This document shows, piece by piece, positions 55,068 to 63,637 of a DNA stretch of 64,000 nt. Position numbers and translations under genes: made by a program. The first letter of the stretch is position 1. Each line of letters starts with the position of its first letter. The stretch is from Flammeovirgaceae bacterium UBA7330 (lineage in GTDB: Bacteria > Bacteroidota > Bacteroidia > Cytophagales > Cyclobacteriaceae), in assembly GCA_002471275.1 (NCBI GenBank), contig DKPQ01000004.1, forward strand, positions 60,650 to 124,649, in the 5' to 3' direction. The notes below the pieces were generated by a model that saw only the letters and a list, made by a program, of their open reading frames with translations, ran no database searches and had not been told where the DNA came from.

Positions 55068-55781
55068 ATGAAAAATTTATTCTTCATCGGGATTTGTTTT
55101 GTCTTCTTTGTCCCCAATTTATTGAAGGCACAGTGTAACCCGTTTTTTGACTATAATGAAGGGACCTCTCTGACGCTTACCACCTACAACTCCAAGGGAA
55201 AAGAAGAAGCCAGTCAGAAAATGACGATTGTTGATAAGACCTCGTCAGGGTCCAGGGAGGTGCTGAAAACAGATATCACCCTCTATGATAAGAAGGGAGA
55301 GGAAATGTTTTCCAATCAAATTGAAATGATTTGTGAGGATGGAGTATTTAGAATGGACCTGAGCCGGTTTGCACCTCCAGGAATGGAACAGGTGGAGGGT
55401 ATGTCCATATCTTATGAAGGTGAAGGCGTTACCGTTCCTTCCGAACTAAGTGTAGGAAAGTCTCTCCCTGATGGTAACTTTTCCATGAAAGTAAACTCAG
55501 ACAACCCGGCTTTGGCAGGTATGATGGGAGGTACATCAGTAGCCATTACGGATCGTAAAGTTGTCGCAAAAGAAAGCATTACCACTCCGGCGGGCACTTT
55601 TGATTGTTTCAAGATCACAAGCAATACCGCTGTTTCTACTAAAATGATGGGAATGACCAGAACCATGGAAACCAGCAGCATCGAATGGATTTCCGAAGAA
55701 GTAGGTATGGTCAGAACAGAAAGCTACGACAAGAAAGATAAGCTGAGTTCCTACACCGAGTTGACGGCTTTTAGTAAGTAA
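55068..55781 (+). CDS. Exported TapB/DUF3108-like protein
   Basis: A 237-aa protein from the ATG at 55068, which gives a clean signal peptide (MKNLFFIGICFVFFVPNLLK); a GTG start 30 bp upstream would overlap the previous gene. The mature part is beta-rich, with CNPFFDYNEGTSLTLTTYNS at the start and VVAKESITTPAGTFDCFKIT near the end. The latter matches the TPAGTF motif of DUF3108-type proteins. The biological role is not known. Confidence 0.7.
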   Translation: MKNLFFIGICFVFFVPNLLKAQCNPFFDYNEGTSLTLTTYNSKGKEEASQKMTIVDKTSSGSREVLKTDITLYDKKGEEMFSNQIEMICEDGVFRMDLSRFAPPGMEQVEGMSISYEGEGVTVPSELSVGKSLPDGNFSMKVNSDNPALAGMMGGTSVAITDRKVVAKESITTPAGTFDCFKITSNTAVSTKMMGMTRTMETSSIEWISEEVGMVRTESYDKKDKLSSYTELTAFSK

Positions 55782-55978
55782 GGAGAAAAGTTTTGCCCTC
55801 CCCACAGACAAAAGTTTTAGATAGGGATACTTTTCAAGTCTATTGAAGGTTGAACGATTTAAAACGATCAATGATATTACAGTGATCTTAAACTTTTGTT
55901 GTCTACGGGTCGAAAAACTTTTACTCCCCATCCCCAATTTGAACCGCAACTGAATTTTCACGACTTTTCCATTTAGAC

Positions 55979-56545
55979 ATGGAAAGGACCAACCAGGTTT
56001 TTGAGGAATTATTGGTGCTGAACGCCCGGAATGGGGACAGTCGGGCCATTGATCTGTTGGTAAAGCGTTGGAATGGCCGCATCAGGAATCAGATCTATCG
56101 CCACACGCAGAATACTGAAGTCTCAGGAGATATATCTCAGGAAGTCTGGATCGCTATTTTCAAGAGCATTAGCTCACTTCAGGATGTACGAAAATTCGGA
56201 GTCTGGGCATTGAGTATCGCCAGCCGTAAAGCCATTGACTGGATCAGGCGCAACCAGGCAGATCGGAAGCGTGAAGGTATCAGAGAAATGGTTGCAACCG
56301 AGATGGCCCAAGATTCGGATCATGATAACAAGGAAATGCTCATCAAGCGTCTTAGGCAAGCACTCAAATCCTTACCGGAAGATCAAAGGTTGATCCTTTC
56401 CCTTTATTACCTGGAGAGCCTTCCAGTGCCGGACATAGCAACGATCCTTGCCATTCCATCCGGGACCGTTAAATCTCGACTTTACTACGCCCGTGAAAAT
56501 TTGAAACAAATCATTAAAGCATATGAACAAAGAGAAGAACATTGA
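55979..56545 (+). CDS. ECF-type RNA polymerase sigma factor
   Basis: A 188-aa sigma-70 family protein. Region 2 is NGDSRAIDLLVKRWNGRIRN through GDISQEVWIAIFKSISSLQD, and region 4 is SLPEDQRLILSLYYLESLPV followed by the helix-turn-helix IATILAIPSGTVKSRLYYAR. It is distinct from the ECF factor at 41.2 kb, being of the classical RpoE/SigW type. It overlaps by 23 bp a gene for a small membrane protein that may control it. The target genes are unknown. Confidence 0.92.
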   Translation: MERTNQVFEELLVLNARNGDSRAIDLLVKRWNGRIRNQIYRHTQNTEVSGDISQEVWIAIFKSISSLQDVRKFGVWALSIASRKAIDWIRRNQADRKREGIREMVATEMAQDSDHDNKEMLIKRLRQALKSLPEDQRLILSLYYLESLPVPDIATILAIPSGTVKSRLYYARENLKQIIKAYEQREEH

Positions 56546-56903
56546 CGCGCTGATCAAAGAAGCGCTGTCTAAAGAAGAAGCAGAATACTACGATAAACTG
56601 GAGGAGAAGCCTGTGTTAAAACAGTTTGCTGGCCTTTATCGGGGAAAAAATAGCTGGATGAATTACCTGGTTGCCTTTTATATCCTGGCAGCTTTAGCAG
56701 GTTGTGTATATGCCGGATTTCAGTTTGCTGCTGCCGAGTCCACCAAAGAATTGCTGGTCTGGAGTCTGGTGATGCTTGCTACATTTATCATGATAGCCAT
56801 GCTAAAGATATGGAGTTGGATGCAAATGGATAAAGGTGAGCTGATCAGGGAGATCAAACGACTTGAGCTACAACTATCAGTGATAGCGGGCAAAAAGAAA
56901 TAG
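56523..56903 (+). CDS. Small two-span membrane protein, sigma-factor partner candidate
   Basis: A 126-aa protein. A charged helical N-terminus (IDALIKEALSKEEAEYYDKL) is followed by two membrane segments (about residues 40-62 and 72-96) and a basic helical tail. It is translated from within the sigma gene. The size, topology and coupling fit a membrane-bound anti-sigma factor or sensor; it resembles the DUF6768 proteins found next to Bacteroidota sigma genes. The role is inferred. Confidence 0.65.
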   Translation: MNKEKNIDALIKEALSKEEAEYYDKLEEKPVLKQFAGLYRGKNSWMNYLVAFYILAALAGCVYAGFQFAAAESTKELLVWSLVMLATFIMIAMLKIWSWMQMDKGELIREIKRLELQLSVIAGKKK

Positions 56904-56945
56904 GAGGAGTAGGATTACTTCATTCAATTGAGGAAATTACCTTCT

Positions 56946-57821
56946 ATGAAGAAATCTGAATCCTATAACAATGTGCTGGTAGCTTCCGCTCTGATGCTTA
57001 TTTTGCTTTCATGTGGGATACGGGCCCAGACTCCCACGGCTGATGAGGTCATCAGCCGAATCAAAGATAACCTCACGTGTGACTGGTCGGAAGAAACTGT
57101 CGATACCTATAAGGGAGGCAATGGAGACATGAAGGTGACGGGTATAGCTACCACATTTTTAGCCAACATGGATGTGCTCAAAAGCGCGAAGGAGAAGGGG
57201 CTAAACCTGATCATTACCCATGAACCCACTTTTTATGATCATCGTGACAATACCGACCGATATGGCGATGATCCCATCGTGAAGGCCAAACAGCAATACA
57301 TAAAGGACAATAATCTTATCGTTTGGCGCTTTCATGACCACTGGCACCGGACATCCCCCGATGGCATCTACAAAGGAATGACAGCAAAACTTGAGTTTGA
57401 TCAGTATAGCCGTGATGGAAGCCAGATCTATTATGATCTTCCCACAATGACGTTAAAGGACCTCGGGTTGAAGCTGGAAAAACAATTTCATCAATCCACC
57501 ATTCGCGTCGTAGGCGACCTGGATATGGAAGTGTCGCAGGTAGCCCTGGTACTGGGAGCGGCCGGAGCCAACAGGCAGATCAGCAGTTTACAGCATGATG
57601 ATGTAGAAGTGGTCATTGTAGGTGAAGTGCCGGAATGGGAAACAGTGGAATACATCCGGGACGCAACTTCATTGGGTCATAAAAAAGCCCTGATCATGCT
57701 GGGTCATGCCAATTCCGAAGAAGCCGGGATGCAGTATTGTGCAGAATGGCTGAAGACTTTTATTCAAGATATACCCATTGAATTCATCCCTGCCGGTGAT
57801 CCGTTTTGGTCCCCAAATTAG
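56946..57821 (+). CDS. Exported Nif3-like dinuclear metal centre protein
   Basis: A 291-aa protein from the ATG at 56946; a TTG 18 bp upstream is less likely. It has a signal sequence (VASALMLILLSCGIRA) with a lipobox-like SC, unusual for the normally cytosolic Nif3 family. The Nif3 metal ligands are recognisable in LIITHEPTFYDH, the FHDHWHR segment and GHANSEEAGMQ (the C-terminal His/Glu pair). The family forms hexamers with a dimetal site of unclear function. The exported form suggests a phosphoesterase or hydrolase role in the periplasm; that is inference. Confidence 0.8.
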   Translation: MKKSESYNNVLVASALMLILLSCGIRAQTPTADEVISRIKDNLTCDWSEETVDTYKGGNGDMKVTGIATTFLANMDVLKSAKEKGLNLIITHEPTFYDHRDNTDRYGDDPIVKAKQQYIKDNNLIVWRFHDHWHRTSPDGIYKGMTAKLEFDQYSRDGSQIYYDLPTMTLKDLGLKLEKQFHQSTIRVVGDLDMEVSQVALVLGAAGANRQISSLQHDDVEVVIVGEVPEWETVEYIRDATSLGHKKALIMLGHANSEEAGMQYCAEWLKTFIQDIPIEFIPAGDPFWSPN

Positions 57822-58038
57822 TCTTTAAAACGCAATCACGCCTTCGCCTGATTCCAAAGATGTTTCATGTATCTTTTGTATTCATGAATTATCCTGGATT
57901 ATTATACCATAGAACCAGAAATTTACGTTTGTGTTTAAACATAAAATCACTCAATATTGTGCTAAAGAAAGAGCCCTATCATTGGAATCAAATTTTCAGG
58001 GGCTTTTCTACAAACCAATATTGAACAGCTTCGACTGA

Positions 58039-58950
58039 ATGTCTGTAATAATCGATCGACTTACTAAGGTTTATGGTACACAGAAAGCTGTGAACAACAT
58101 CTCTTTTGAGGCAAAAAAGGGGATAATTACCGGTTTTCTTGGTCCGAATGGTGCAGGGAAGTCTACCACCATGAAAATGATCACCGGGTATCTGCGACCA
58201 GATGCCGGGGCTATTTCTGTTGAAGGGATCAATGTACTGGAGCACCCAAGACAGGTGAAAAAGGTGACAGGTTATCTTCCTGAGCACAATCCACTTTACC
58301 TGGACATGTATGTCCGTGAGTTTCTGCGATTTATCGGAGGGATCTATCAGTTGAGTGGTGTGAAAAAAAAAGTGGCCGAGGTGATCCATAAGTGCGGATT
58401 GGAAAGGGAAGCACACAAACCGATCAGGGCATTGTCAAAGGGGTACCGTCAGCGTGTTGGGTTAGCCAAAGCACTGATTCATGACCCTAAAGTATTGATA
58501 CTGGATGAGCCGACCTCCGGACTTGACCCCAACCAGATTGTAGACATCAGGACTGTGATCAAAGAAGCAGCCCAGGATAAGACTATTTTGCTTTCTACAC
58601 ACATCATGCAGGAGGTGGAAGCCTTGTGCGACCAGGTGATCATCATAGACAAAGGGAATATTGTTGCGAACGATAAGCTGGAAAACATCAAAACAAACCA
58701 ATCGGAAAGCCAGGGGATGCTGCTGGAGTTTGAGGGACCCATTGAAACGAAGGTATTCGAGGAGGCAGGATTTAAGGTAATCCAGCAAAGTGGATTCACT
58801 TACCTGATTGAATCAAAGGATGCCAATATCAGGGCCGAATTACTGCGGATCACTTCCGAGCATGCATTGCCGTTAGTGAGTCTGAAGAAAGCAGATAAGT
58901 CATTGGAAGAGATCTTTCAGGGATTGACGAAAGGAGCAGGAGATGTATAG
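58039..58950 (+). CDS. gldA: Gliding motility ABC transporter ATP-binding protein GldA
   Basis: A 303-aa ATPase. Walker A is GPNGAGKSTT (about residues 36-45), the signature is LSKGYRQRVGLAKA (near residue 135), Walker B is VLILDEPTSGLDP (near residue 155), and the H-loop is LSTHIM. YLPEHNPLYLDMYVREFLRF and the LSKGYRQR signature fit GldA of the gldA-gldF-gldG transporter needed for gliding in Bacteroidota. It overlaps gldF by 8 bp. A general ABC-2 ATPase cannot be fully excluded, but the neighbours support GldA. Confidence 0.9.
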   Translation: MSVIIDRLTKVYGTQKAVNNISFEAKKGIITGFLGPNGAGKSTTMKMITGYLRPDAGAISVEGINVLEHPRQVKKVTGYLPEHNPLYLDMYVREFLRFIGGIYQLSGVKKKVAEVIHKCGLEREAHKPIRALSKGYRQRVGLAKALIHDPKVLILDEPTSGLDPNQIVDIRTVIKEAAQDKTILLSTHIMQEVEALCDQVIIIDKGNIVANDKLENIKTNQSESQGMLLEFEGPIETKVFEEAGFKVIQQSGFTYLIESKDANIRAELLRITSEHALPLVSLKKADKSLEEIFQGLTKGAGDV

Positions 58951-59668
58951 TATTTTTCTCAAAGAGATCAACGAATTTCTGGATAGCCTCATCGCATACA
59001 TTGTGATCGGGGTATTCCTGTCAGGTATTGGTTTATTGATGTGGATCTTCCCGGAGACCAATGTCCTGGATTACGGTTATGCCAGCATGGAAACCCTGTT
59101 CAACCTGGGGCCTTATGTATTGATGTTTTTGATCCCGGCCATCACCATGAAATCCTTTGCTGAGGAAAAAAGAAATGGTACGCTGGAGCTACTTTATACT
59201 TTACCTATCCGGAGTACAGACATTATTTTAGGGAAATATTTGGCAGGCTTTTTCCTGGTGTTCTTTTCTATCCTGCCAACACTGATCTATTACTACACCC
59301 TGAGTGAGTTAGGCATCCCAAAAGGCAACCTGGATACACCGGGGATCATTGGCTCTTATGTTGGGCTGCTTCTCCTCGGTGGCGTATTCACGGCCATAGG
59401 AATTCTTGCTTCAGCCCTGACGGGAAACCAGATCGTATCTTTCATCCTGGCAGCTTTTCTGTGCTTTTTCTTCTACACAGGTTTTGATTCCCTGTCGGCC
59501 ATAAACTTGTGGACCGGGTGGTCTTATGTATTATCTCAGCTAGGCATCGTGGCACATTACTCGGCCTTGAGCAAGGGTTTGATTGATCTTTCTGATGTGA
59601 GCTACTTTATCAGTGTGATAGCTCTGCTACTGTTGATTACATATTTAATTCTTGGGTTGCGAAGATGA
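58943..59668 (+). CDS. gldF: Gliding motility ABC transporter permease GldF
   Basis: A 241-aa membrane protein with six hydrophobic segments, starting MYSIFLKEINEFLDSLIAYI. MKSFAEEKRNGTLELLYTLP is the typical ABC-2 permease loop. It pairs with GldA and GldG. It overlaps gldA by 8 bp and gldG by 4 bp. Confidence 0.92.
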   Translation: MYSIFLKEINEFLDSLIAYIVIGVFLSGIGLLMWIFPETNVLDYGYASMETLFNLGPYVLMFLIPAITMKSFAEEKRNGTLELLYTLPIRSTDIILGKYLAGFFLVFFSILPTLIYYYTLSELGIPKGNLDTPGIIGSYVGLLLLGGVFTAIGILASALTGNQIVSFILAAFLCFFFYTGFDSLSAINLWTGWSYVLSQLGIVAHYSALSKGLIDLSDVSYFISVIALLLLITYLILGLRR

Positions 59669-61347
59669 GGATGGAGAATTATAAGATTGGAATTTGGTTA
59701 AAGCTGCTTTTGGGGGTGATGGTGGTGGTCCTGGTGCTCCAGCTTACTTCCAAATACAGGGTGCGTATCGATATGACGGAGGAGAAACGATACACCATTA
59801 CCGATGCCACCAAGGAAGTCCTTAGGCAGGTAAAAGACGATCTTTATATTGAAGTGTACCTCGAGGGCGAGTTACCCTCCAATTTCCTGAGGTTTCAAAC
59901 GGCGATCAGAGAAACGCTGGAAGAATTTGAAGTGTATACCGATGCTTCGCTTGAGTATCGTTTTATTGACCCATCTCAGGCCGAGAGTCAACGAGCACGA
60001 AATCAATACTATCAGGGGTTGATGCAGCAAGGACTCCAACCCAGTAACCTGAACCTGAAAAAAGATGGAAAGCAATCCCAGATCATGGTCTTCCCGGGGT
60101 TGATTATTTCTGCCGGCGGGCAGGAGCTGGCAGTGAATTTATTGAAAGGGAGCAGAGCTTCGTCGATCGAAGAAGTGCTCAATCAGTCTATCGAAGGACT
60201 GGAATATGAGATAGCTAATGGTATTGCACTCGTCACTGGGAACACCAGGAAGCGGGTAGGATTGGTCTACGGCCATGATGAGCCGGACACCACCGAGCTG
60301 GCAGGTTTTACCAACCTTGTGCTTTCTAAATATGACCTTTTCAGGATTAACTTACCTACCAGAACAACACCCCTGACCGGTTATGATCTCATTGTGGTAA
60401 CCAAGCCAGCCAAAGCCTTTACCGAGGTAGAAAAATATCTGCTGGACCAATACCTGATAGGAGGGGGACGGCTGATCTTTTTCCTGGATGCACTCGGTGT
60501 GGACATGAACGAAGCGTCGGGGGAAGGTACGGTGGCAATTCCCTATGAAAATAATCTGAATGACCTGTTATTTAAGTACGGGGTAAGGATCAACAACAAC
60601 TACGTGGCGGACATCAATTGTGGCAATACACCGGTTGTAGCAGGGAATATTGGAGACCAGCCTCAGATCAATATGCTGCCCTGGCCGTATTTTCCTATCA
60701 TTACCAACTACGGCGATCATCCGGTAGTGAAAAACATGGACGCACTGCAGGTACGGTTTGCTTCAGAGATTGACTCTGTAAAGGCCGACGGAATTAAAAA
60801 GACACCACTACTTTTTACCTCAGCCAACTCCAAGGTGATCGGGGCACCAGTGAGGGTAAGCTATAATGACCTGAAGGATGAGTTGTTGCCAGAGAAATTT
60901 GTGCATAAACCGGTTCCGATTGCCTATCTGTTGGAAGGGAAGTTTCAGTCGCTCTATAAAAATCGGTTCGTTCCGGGAAATTTTGACCAGTCAGCCTTCC
61001 GTCCGGATGGTCTGGAATCCAAAATGGCTGTGATAGCTGATGGCGATTTGATCCGAAATGAATTTGACCTGGAGTCAGGCAATCCACTACCTCTGGGTGT
61101 GGATCCTTACTCACGGGAGCACTATGCCAATGAGACCCTGATCATGAATTTGATGGAGTACCTGATGGATGATTCAGGGTTGATCCAGGCCAGGTCGAAA
61201 GAAATCAAGATCAGACCCCTGGATAAGGCACGTGTAAAACAGGAGCGGACCAAATGGCAGTTGATCAACATCGCGGCCCCGATATTTTTATTGATCCTCT
61301 TCGGTTTGGCTAAAATGTATGTTAGGAAAAGCAGGTACGGAAAATGA
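59665..61347 (+). CDS. gldG: Gliding motility ABC transporter substrate-binding-like protein GldG
   Basis: A 560-aa protein with an N-terminal membrane segment (about residues 10-28), a long periplasmic part starting YRVRIDMTEEKRYTITDATK, and a C-terminal membrane segment (IAAPIFLLILFGLAKMYV). LIVVTKPAKAFTEVEKYLLD and RLIFFLDALGVDM belong to the GldG/ABC-type uncharacterised transport domain. It completes the GldAFG transporter; its precise cargo is not established. It overlaps the DUF4340 gene by 4 bp. Confidence 0.92.
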   Translation: MRMENYKIGIWLKLLLGVMVVVLVLQLTSKYRVRIDMTEEKRYTITDATKEVLRQVKDDLYIEVYLEGELPSNFLRFQTAIRETLEEFEVYTDASLEYRFIDPSQAESQRARNQYYQGLMQQGLQPSNLNLKKDGKQSQIMVFPGLIISAGGQELAVNLLKGSRASSIEEVLNQSIEGLEYEIANGIALVTGNTRKRVGLVYGHDEPDTTELAGFTNLVLSKYDLFRINLPTRTTPLTGYDLIVVTKPAKAFTEVEKYLLDQYLIGGGRLIFFLDALGVDMNEASGEGTVAIPYENNLNDLLFKYGVRINNNYVADINCGNTPVVAGNIGDQPQINMLPWPYFPIITNYGDHPVVKNMDALQVRFASEIDSVKADGIKKTPLLFTSANSKVIGAPVRVSYNDLKDELLPEKFVHKPVPIAYLLEGKFQSLYKNRFVPGNFDQSAFRPDGLESKMAVIADGDLIRNEFDLESGNPLPLGVDPYSREHYANETLIMNLMEYLMDDSGLIQARSKEIKIRPLDKARVKQERTKWQLINIAAPIFLLILFGLAKMYVRKSRYGK

Positions 61348-62255
61348 GCAAAACCAATAAAATACTCCTTGTGATCATTGCGGCACTGGCTGTCATCAAC
61401 ATTGGCTTGTTCTTTTCAGATAAACTGAGCAGTTCGGGAAATGTAGAACATTCCATTTTCGCAGTTTCAGATACCAGTGCTATCAATGAAATTAGTATCC
61501 AAGGCCTTAAATCCTCGGTTTCTATTGTCAGGGAAGGTAATAACTGGAATCTTAATGGAGCGTACAAAGTAGATGCAGGCCTTAAAAGATTATTCTTTTC
61601 TATCCTCCAACGTGTAAGGGTAAGAAAGCCGGTAGACCTCATGCCTTCGGACAGTATCTATGTGAACCTGCAGGGGGAAGAAAACATGGCGTTTGTCGTG
61701 TTTAGCAATCCCACCAAGACACGAACATACTTTTATGACCCGGAAGAGAATCAAAGCTACGAAGTGGAGATACCCGGGTACAATGAATACCTGGGAGGGA
61801 TCTTTGAGCTAAGAGAAAACCAATGGCGGGACCGATTGATCATAGATGAAAACTGGAGATCCATCAAGTCTGTTAAGTTGGATTACCATCAAAACGATAA
61901 GCCGGACTTATCAATTGAGTTTAATGGGAAGTTTTTTGAAGTGGAAGGAATCAACGGAATTGATAGTTCCATGGTGATCGATTACCTCAATCAATTTCAG
62001 ATTTTTGAGGTGAATGAAATTATCTCGGGAGAGCGATTTCCTCAATACGATAGTTTAAGTAAAACACCGCCGCTAGCTACGTTGACTATTTCTTCGATAA
62101 GAAATGCGGAGCCAAGCCAGTTAAAGCTGTTTCCGGCCATTGATAAGATGGCCTTTCAGTTGGTAACCAATAAAAATGATGATTTGATGATCCTGGATAG
62201 CAAACGCGCCCATCAGATTCTGGCCAAACCCACTGATTTTAAAGCCAAAGAGTAA
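61344..62255 (+). CDS. DUF4340-like membrane-anchored protein
   Basis: A 303-aa protein with an N-terminal membrane segment (ILLVIIAALAVINIGLFFS, about residues 7-25) and a beta-rich extracytoplasmic part. It contains VSIVREGNNWNLNGAYKVDA and KPVDLMPSDSIYVNLQGE, the pattern of DUF4340 proteins that follow GldG genes. It is translationally coupled to gldG and likely works with that transporter. The function is unknown. Confidence 0.75.
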   Translation: MSKTNKILLVIIAALAVINIGLFFSDKLSSSGNVEHSIFAVSDTSAINEISIQGLKSSVSIVREGNNWNLNGAYKVDAGLKRLFFSILQRVRVRKPVDLMPSDSIYVNLQGEENMAFVVFSNPTKTRTYFYDPEENQSYEVEIPGYNEYLGGIFELRENQWRDRLIIDENWRSIKSVKLDYHQNDKPDLSIEFNGKFFEVEGINGIDSSMVIDYLNQFQIFEVNEIISGERFPQYDSLSKTPPLATLTISSIRNAEPSQLKLFPAIDKMAFQLVTNKNDDLMILDSKRAHQILAKPTDFKAKE

Positions 62256-62289
62256 GTCATTTTTATGTTTCATAAGTAGATTTTTTGCT

Positions 62290-62297
62290 TAAATTTG
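62290..62297 (+). promoter_or_regulatory. Possible -7 element of a dnaN promoter
   Basis: TAAATTTG is an exact match to the Bacteroidota TAnnTTTG element in the 175-bp gap before dnaN, but no convincing TTTG element is seen about 19 bp upstream. Low confidence. Confidence 0.3.
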
Positions 62298-62430
62298 ACG
62301 ACTCGATTCAACCATCGAAATCCCTGTGCCTGGTGAAATGAGTTCCGAGGATCGGAATGAATTCCATGCCGCGTGCCTAAATGCACTACGGTATGTAGGC
62401 ATGTGACTATGAAAATGAATTTATATACGC

Positions 62431-63555
62431 ATGAAGTTTATTGTATCCTCTTCCTATTTGCTTAAGCAAGTTTCTGCGATCAACGGTGTGATTACCACAA
62501 ATCCGGTGGTGCCCATTCTGGAAAATTTCCTGTTTGAAATCAAGTCCGGAACCCTGACAATCACAGCTTCTGACCTGCAGACAAGCATGATCACAGAGAT
62601 CGAGGTGGAGGCCAAAGAAGATGGTAGTATCGCAATTCCTGCACGAATCCTTATGGAGACACTCAGGAACTTACCTGAGCAGCCGGTAACATTTTCCATT
62701 GACTCTGATACCTATAGCATCGAGATCAATTCCGATAATGGTAGGTACAAGCTGTCCGGAGAGAATGCCACAGATTTCCCCAAGATACCTACCGTATCTG
62801 ATGGGTATTCTGTCAATATCTCATCTGACGTACTGTCACAGGCGATCAACAATACAATATTCGCAACCAGCAATGACGAGCTGCGACCTGCGATGACTGG
62901 TGTATATGTCAACCTGAGTGAAACCAATACTACTTTTGTGGCCACGGATAGCCATCGGTTGATCCGTTATCGCAGAGTGGACGTGGCGGCGGATCAGGGG
63001 CATACCATGATCATCCCAAGGAAAGCCCTCACCTTACTTAAGACGACATTACCTTCTGAGAATACGAATGTAAACATGGAGTTTAATGCATCCAATGCAT
63101 TTTTCAACTTCAACAACATCAAGATGATCTGCAGGCTGATCGATGAGCGATTCCCTGACTATGAAAACGTAATTCCTGTTGATAACAACAACACTATCGG
63201 TATCAACAAAGAGGAGCTGCTGAGCTCATTGAGAAGGATTGCTATCTATGCCAACAAGACCACACACCAGGTGAGACTAAAGGTGACGGGTAGTGAGCTG
63301 ATGATCTCTGCAGAAGACCTTGATTTCTCCAACGAAGCCAACGAAAGACTTTCGTGTGAGCACGATGGGGAAGACATCGAAATTGGATTCAACGCCAAGT
63401 TCCTGATTGAAATGCTCAATAACCTGGACACTGACGAGCTATCACTGAAACTGAGTGCACCCAACAGAGCAGGCATCATCCTCCCCAAGGAAAAAGATGA
63501 CAACGAAGACATCCTCATGCTGGTAATGCCAGTCATGCTGAATAACTACGTGTAA
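62431..63555 (+). CDS. dnaN: DNA polymerase III sliding clamp (beta subunit)
   Basis: A 374-aa protein of usual length with three repeated clamp domains. The start is MKFIVSSSYLLKQVSAINGV, and the conserved TDSHRLIRYRR near residue 170 and the end ILMLVMPVMLNNYV, carrying the clamp C-terminal signature, are visible. It encircles DNA and tethers the replicative polymerase. It is preceded by the Gld genes and followed by a repeat region. No dnaA or origin features (DnaA boxes) were noticed around it. Confidence 0.97.
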   Translation: MKFIVSSSYLLKQVSAINGVITTNPVVPILENFLFEIKSGTLTITASDLQTSMITEIEVEAKEDGSIAIPARILMETLRNLPEQPVTFSIDSDTYSIEINSDNGRYKLSGENATDFPKIPTVSDGYSVNISSDVLSQAINNTIFATSNDELRPAMTGVYVNLSETNTTFVATDSHRLIRYRRVDVAADQGHTMIIPRKALTLLKTTLPSENTNVNMEFNASNAFFNFNNIKMICRLIDERFPDYENVIPVDNNNTIGINKEELLSSLRRIAIYANKTTHQVRLKVTGSELMISAEDLDFSNEANERLSCEHDGEDIEIGFNAKFLIEMLNNLDTDELSLKLSAPNRAGIILPKEKDDNEDILMLVMPVMLNNYV

Positions 63556-63637
63556 GTCGAACTGGGAGATTGATTTAGAAAGCGACACCATTATCAAAGT
63601 TTTCCATAAGACTACCAGAAATGGTTAAGTAGTGTAT

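Noticed and set aside
55808..55899. ACAAAAGTTT/AAACTTTTGT inverted repeat before the second ECF gene
   Set aside because: The arms are 72 bases apart in A+T-rich DNA; a chance match is likely.
57806..58024. 72-codon open frame before gldA
   Set aside because: It overlaps the end of the Nif3-like gene, has low-complexity composition and no family match; treated as intergenic.
62256..62430. Replication origin next to dnaN
   Set aside because: dnaA is not adjacent and no cluster of DnaA boxes was seen; dnaN lies next to gld genes.
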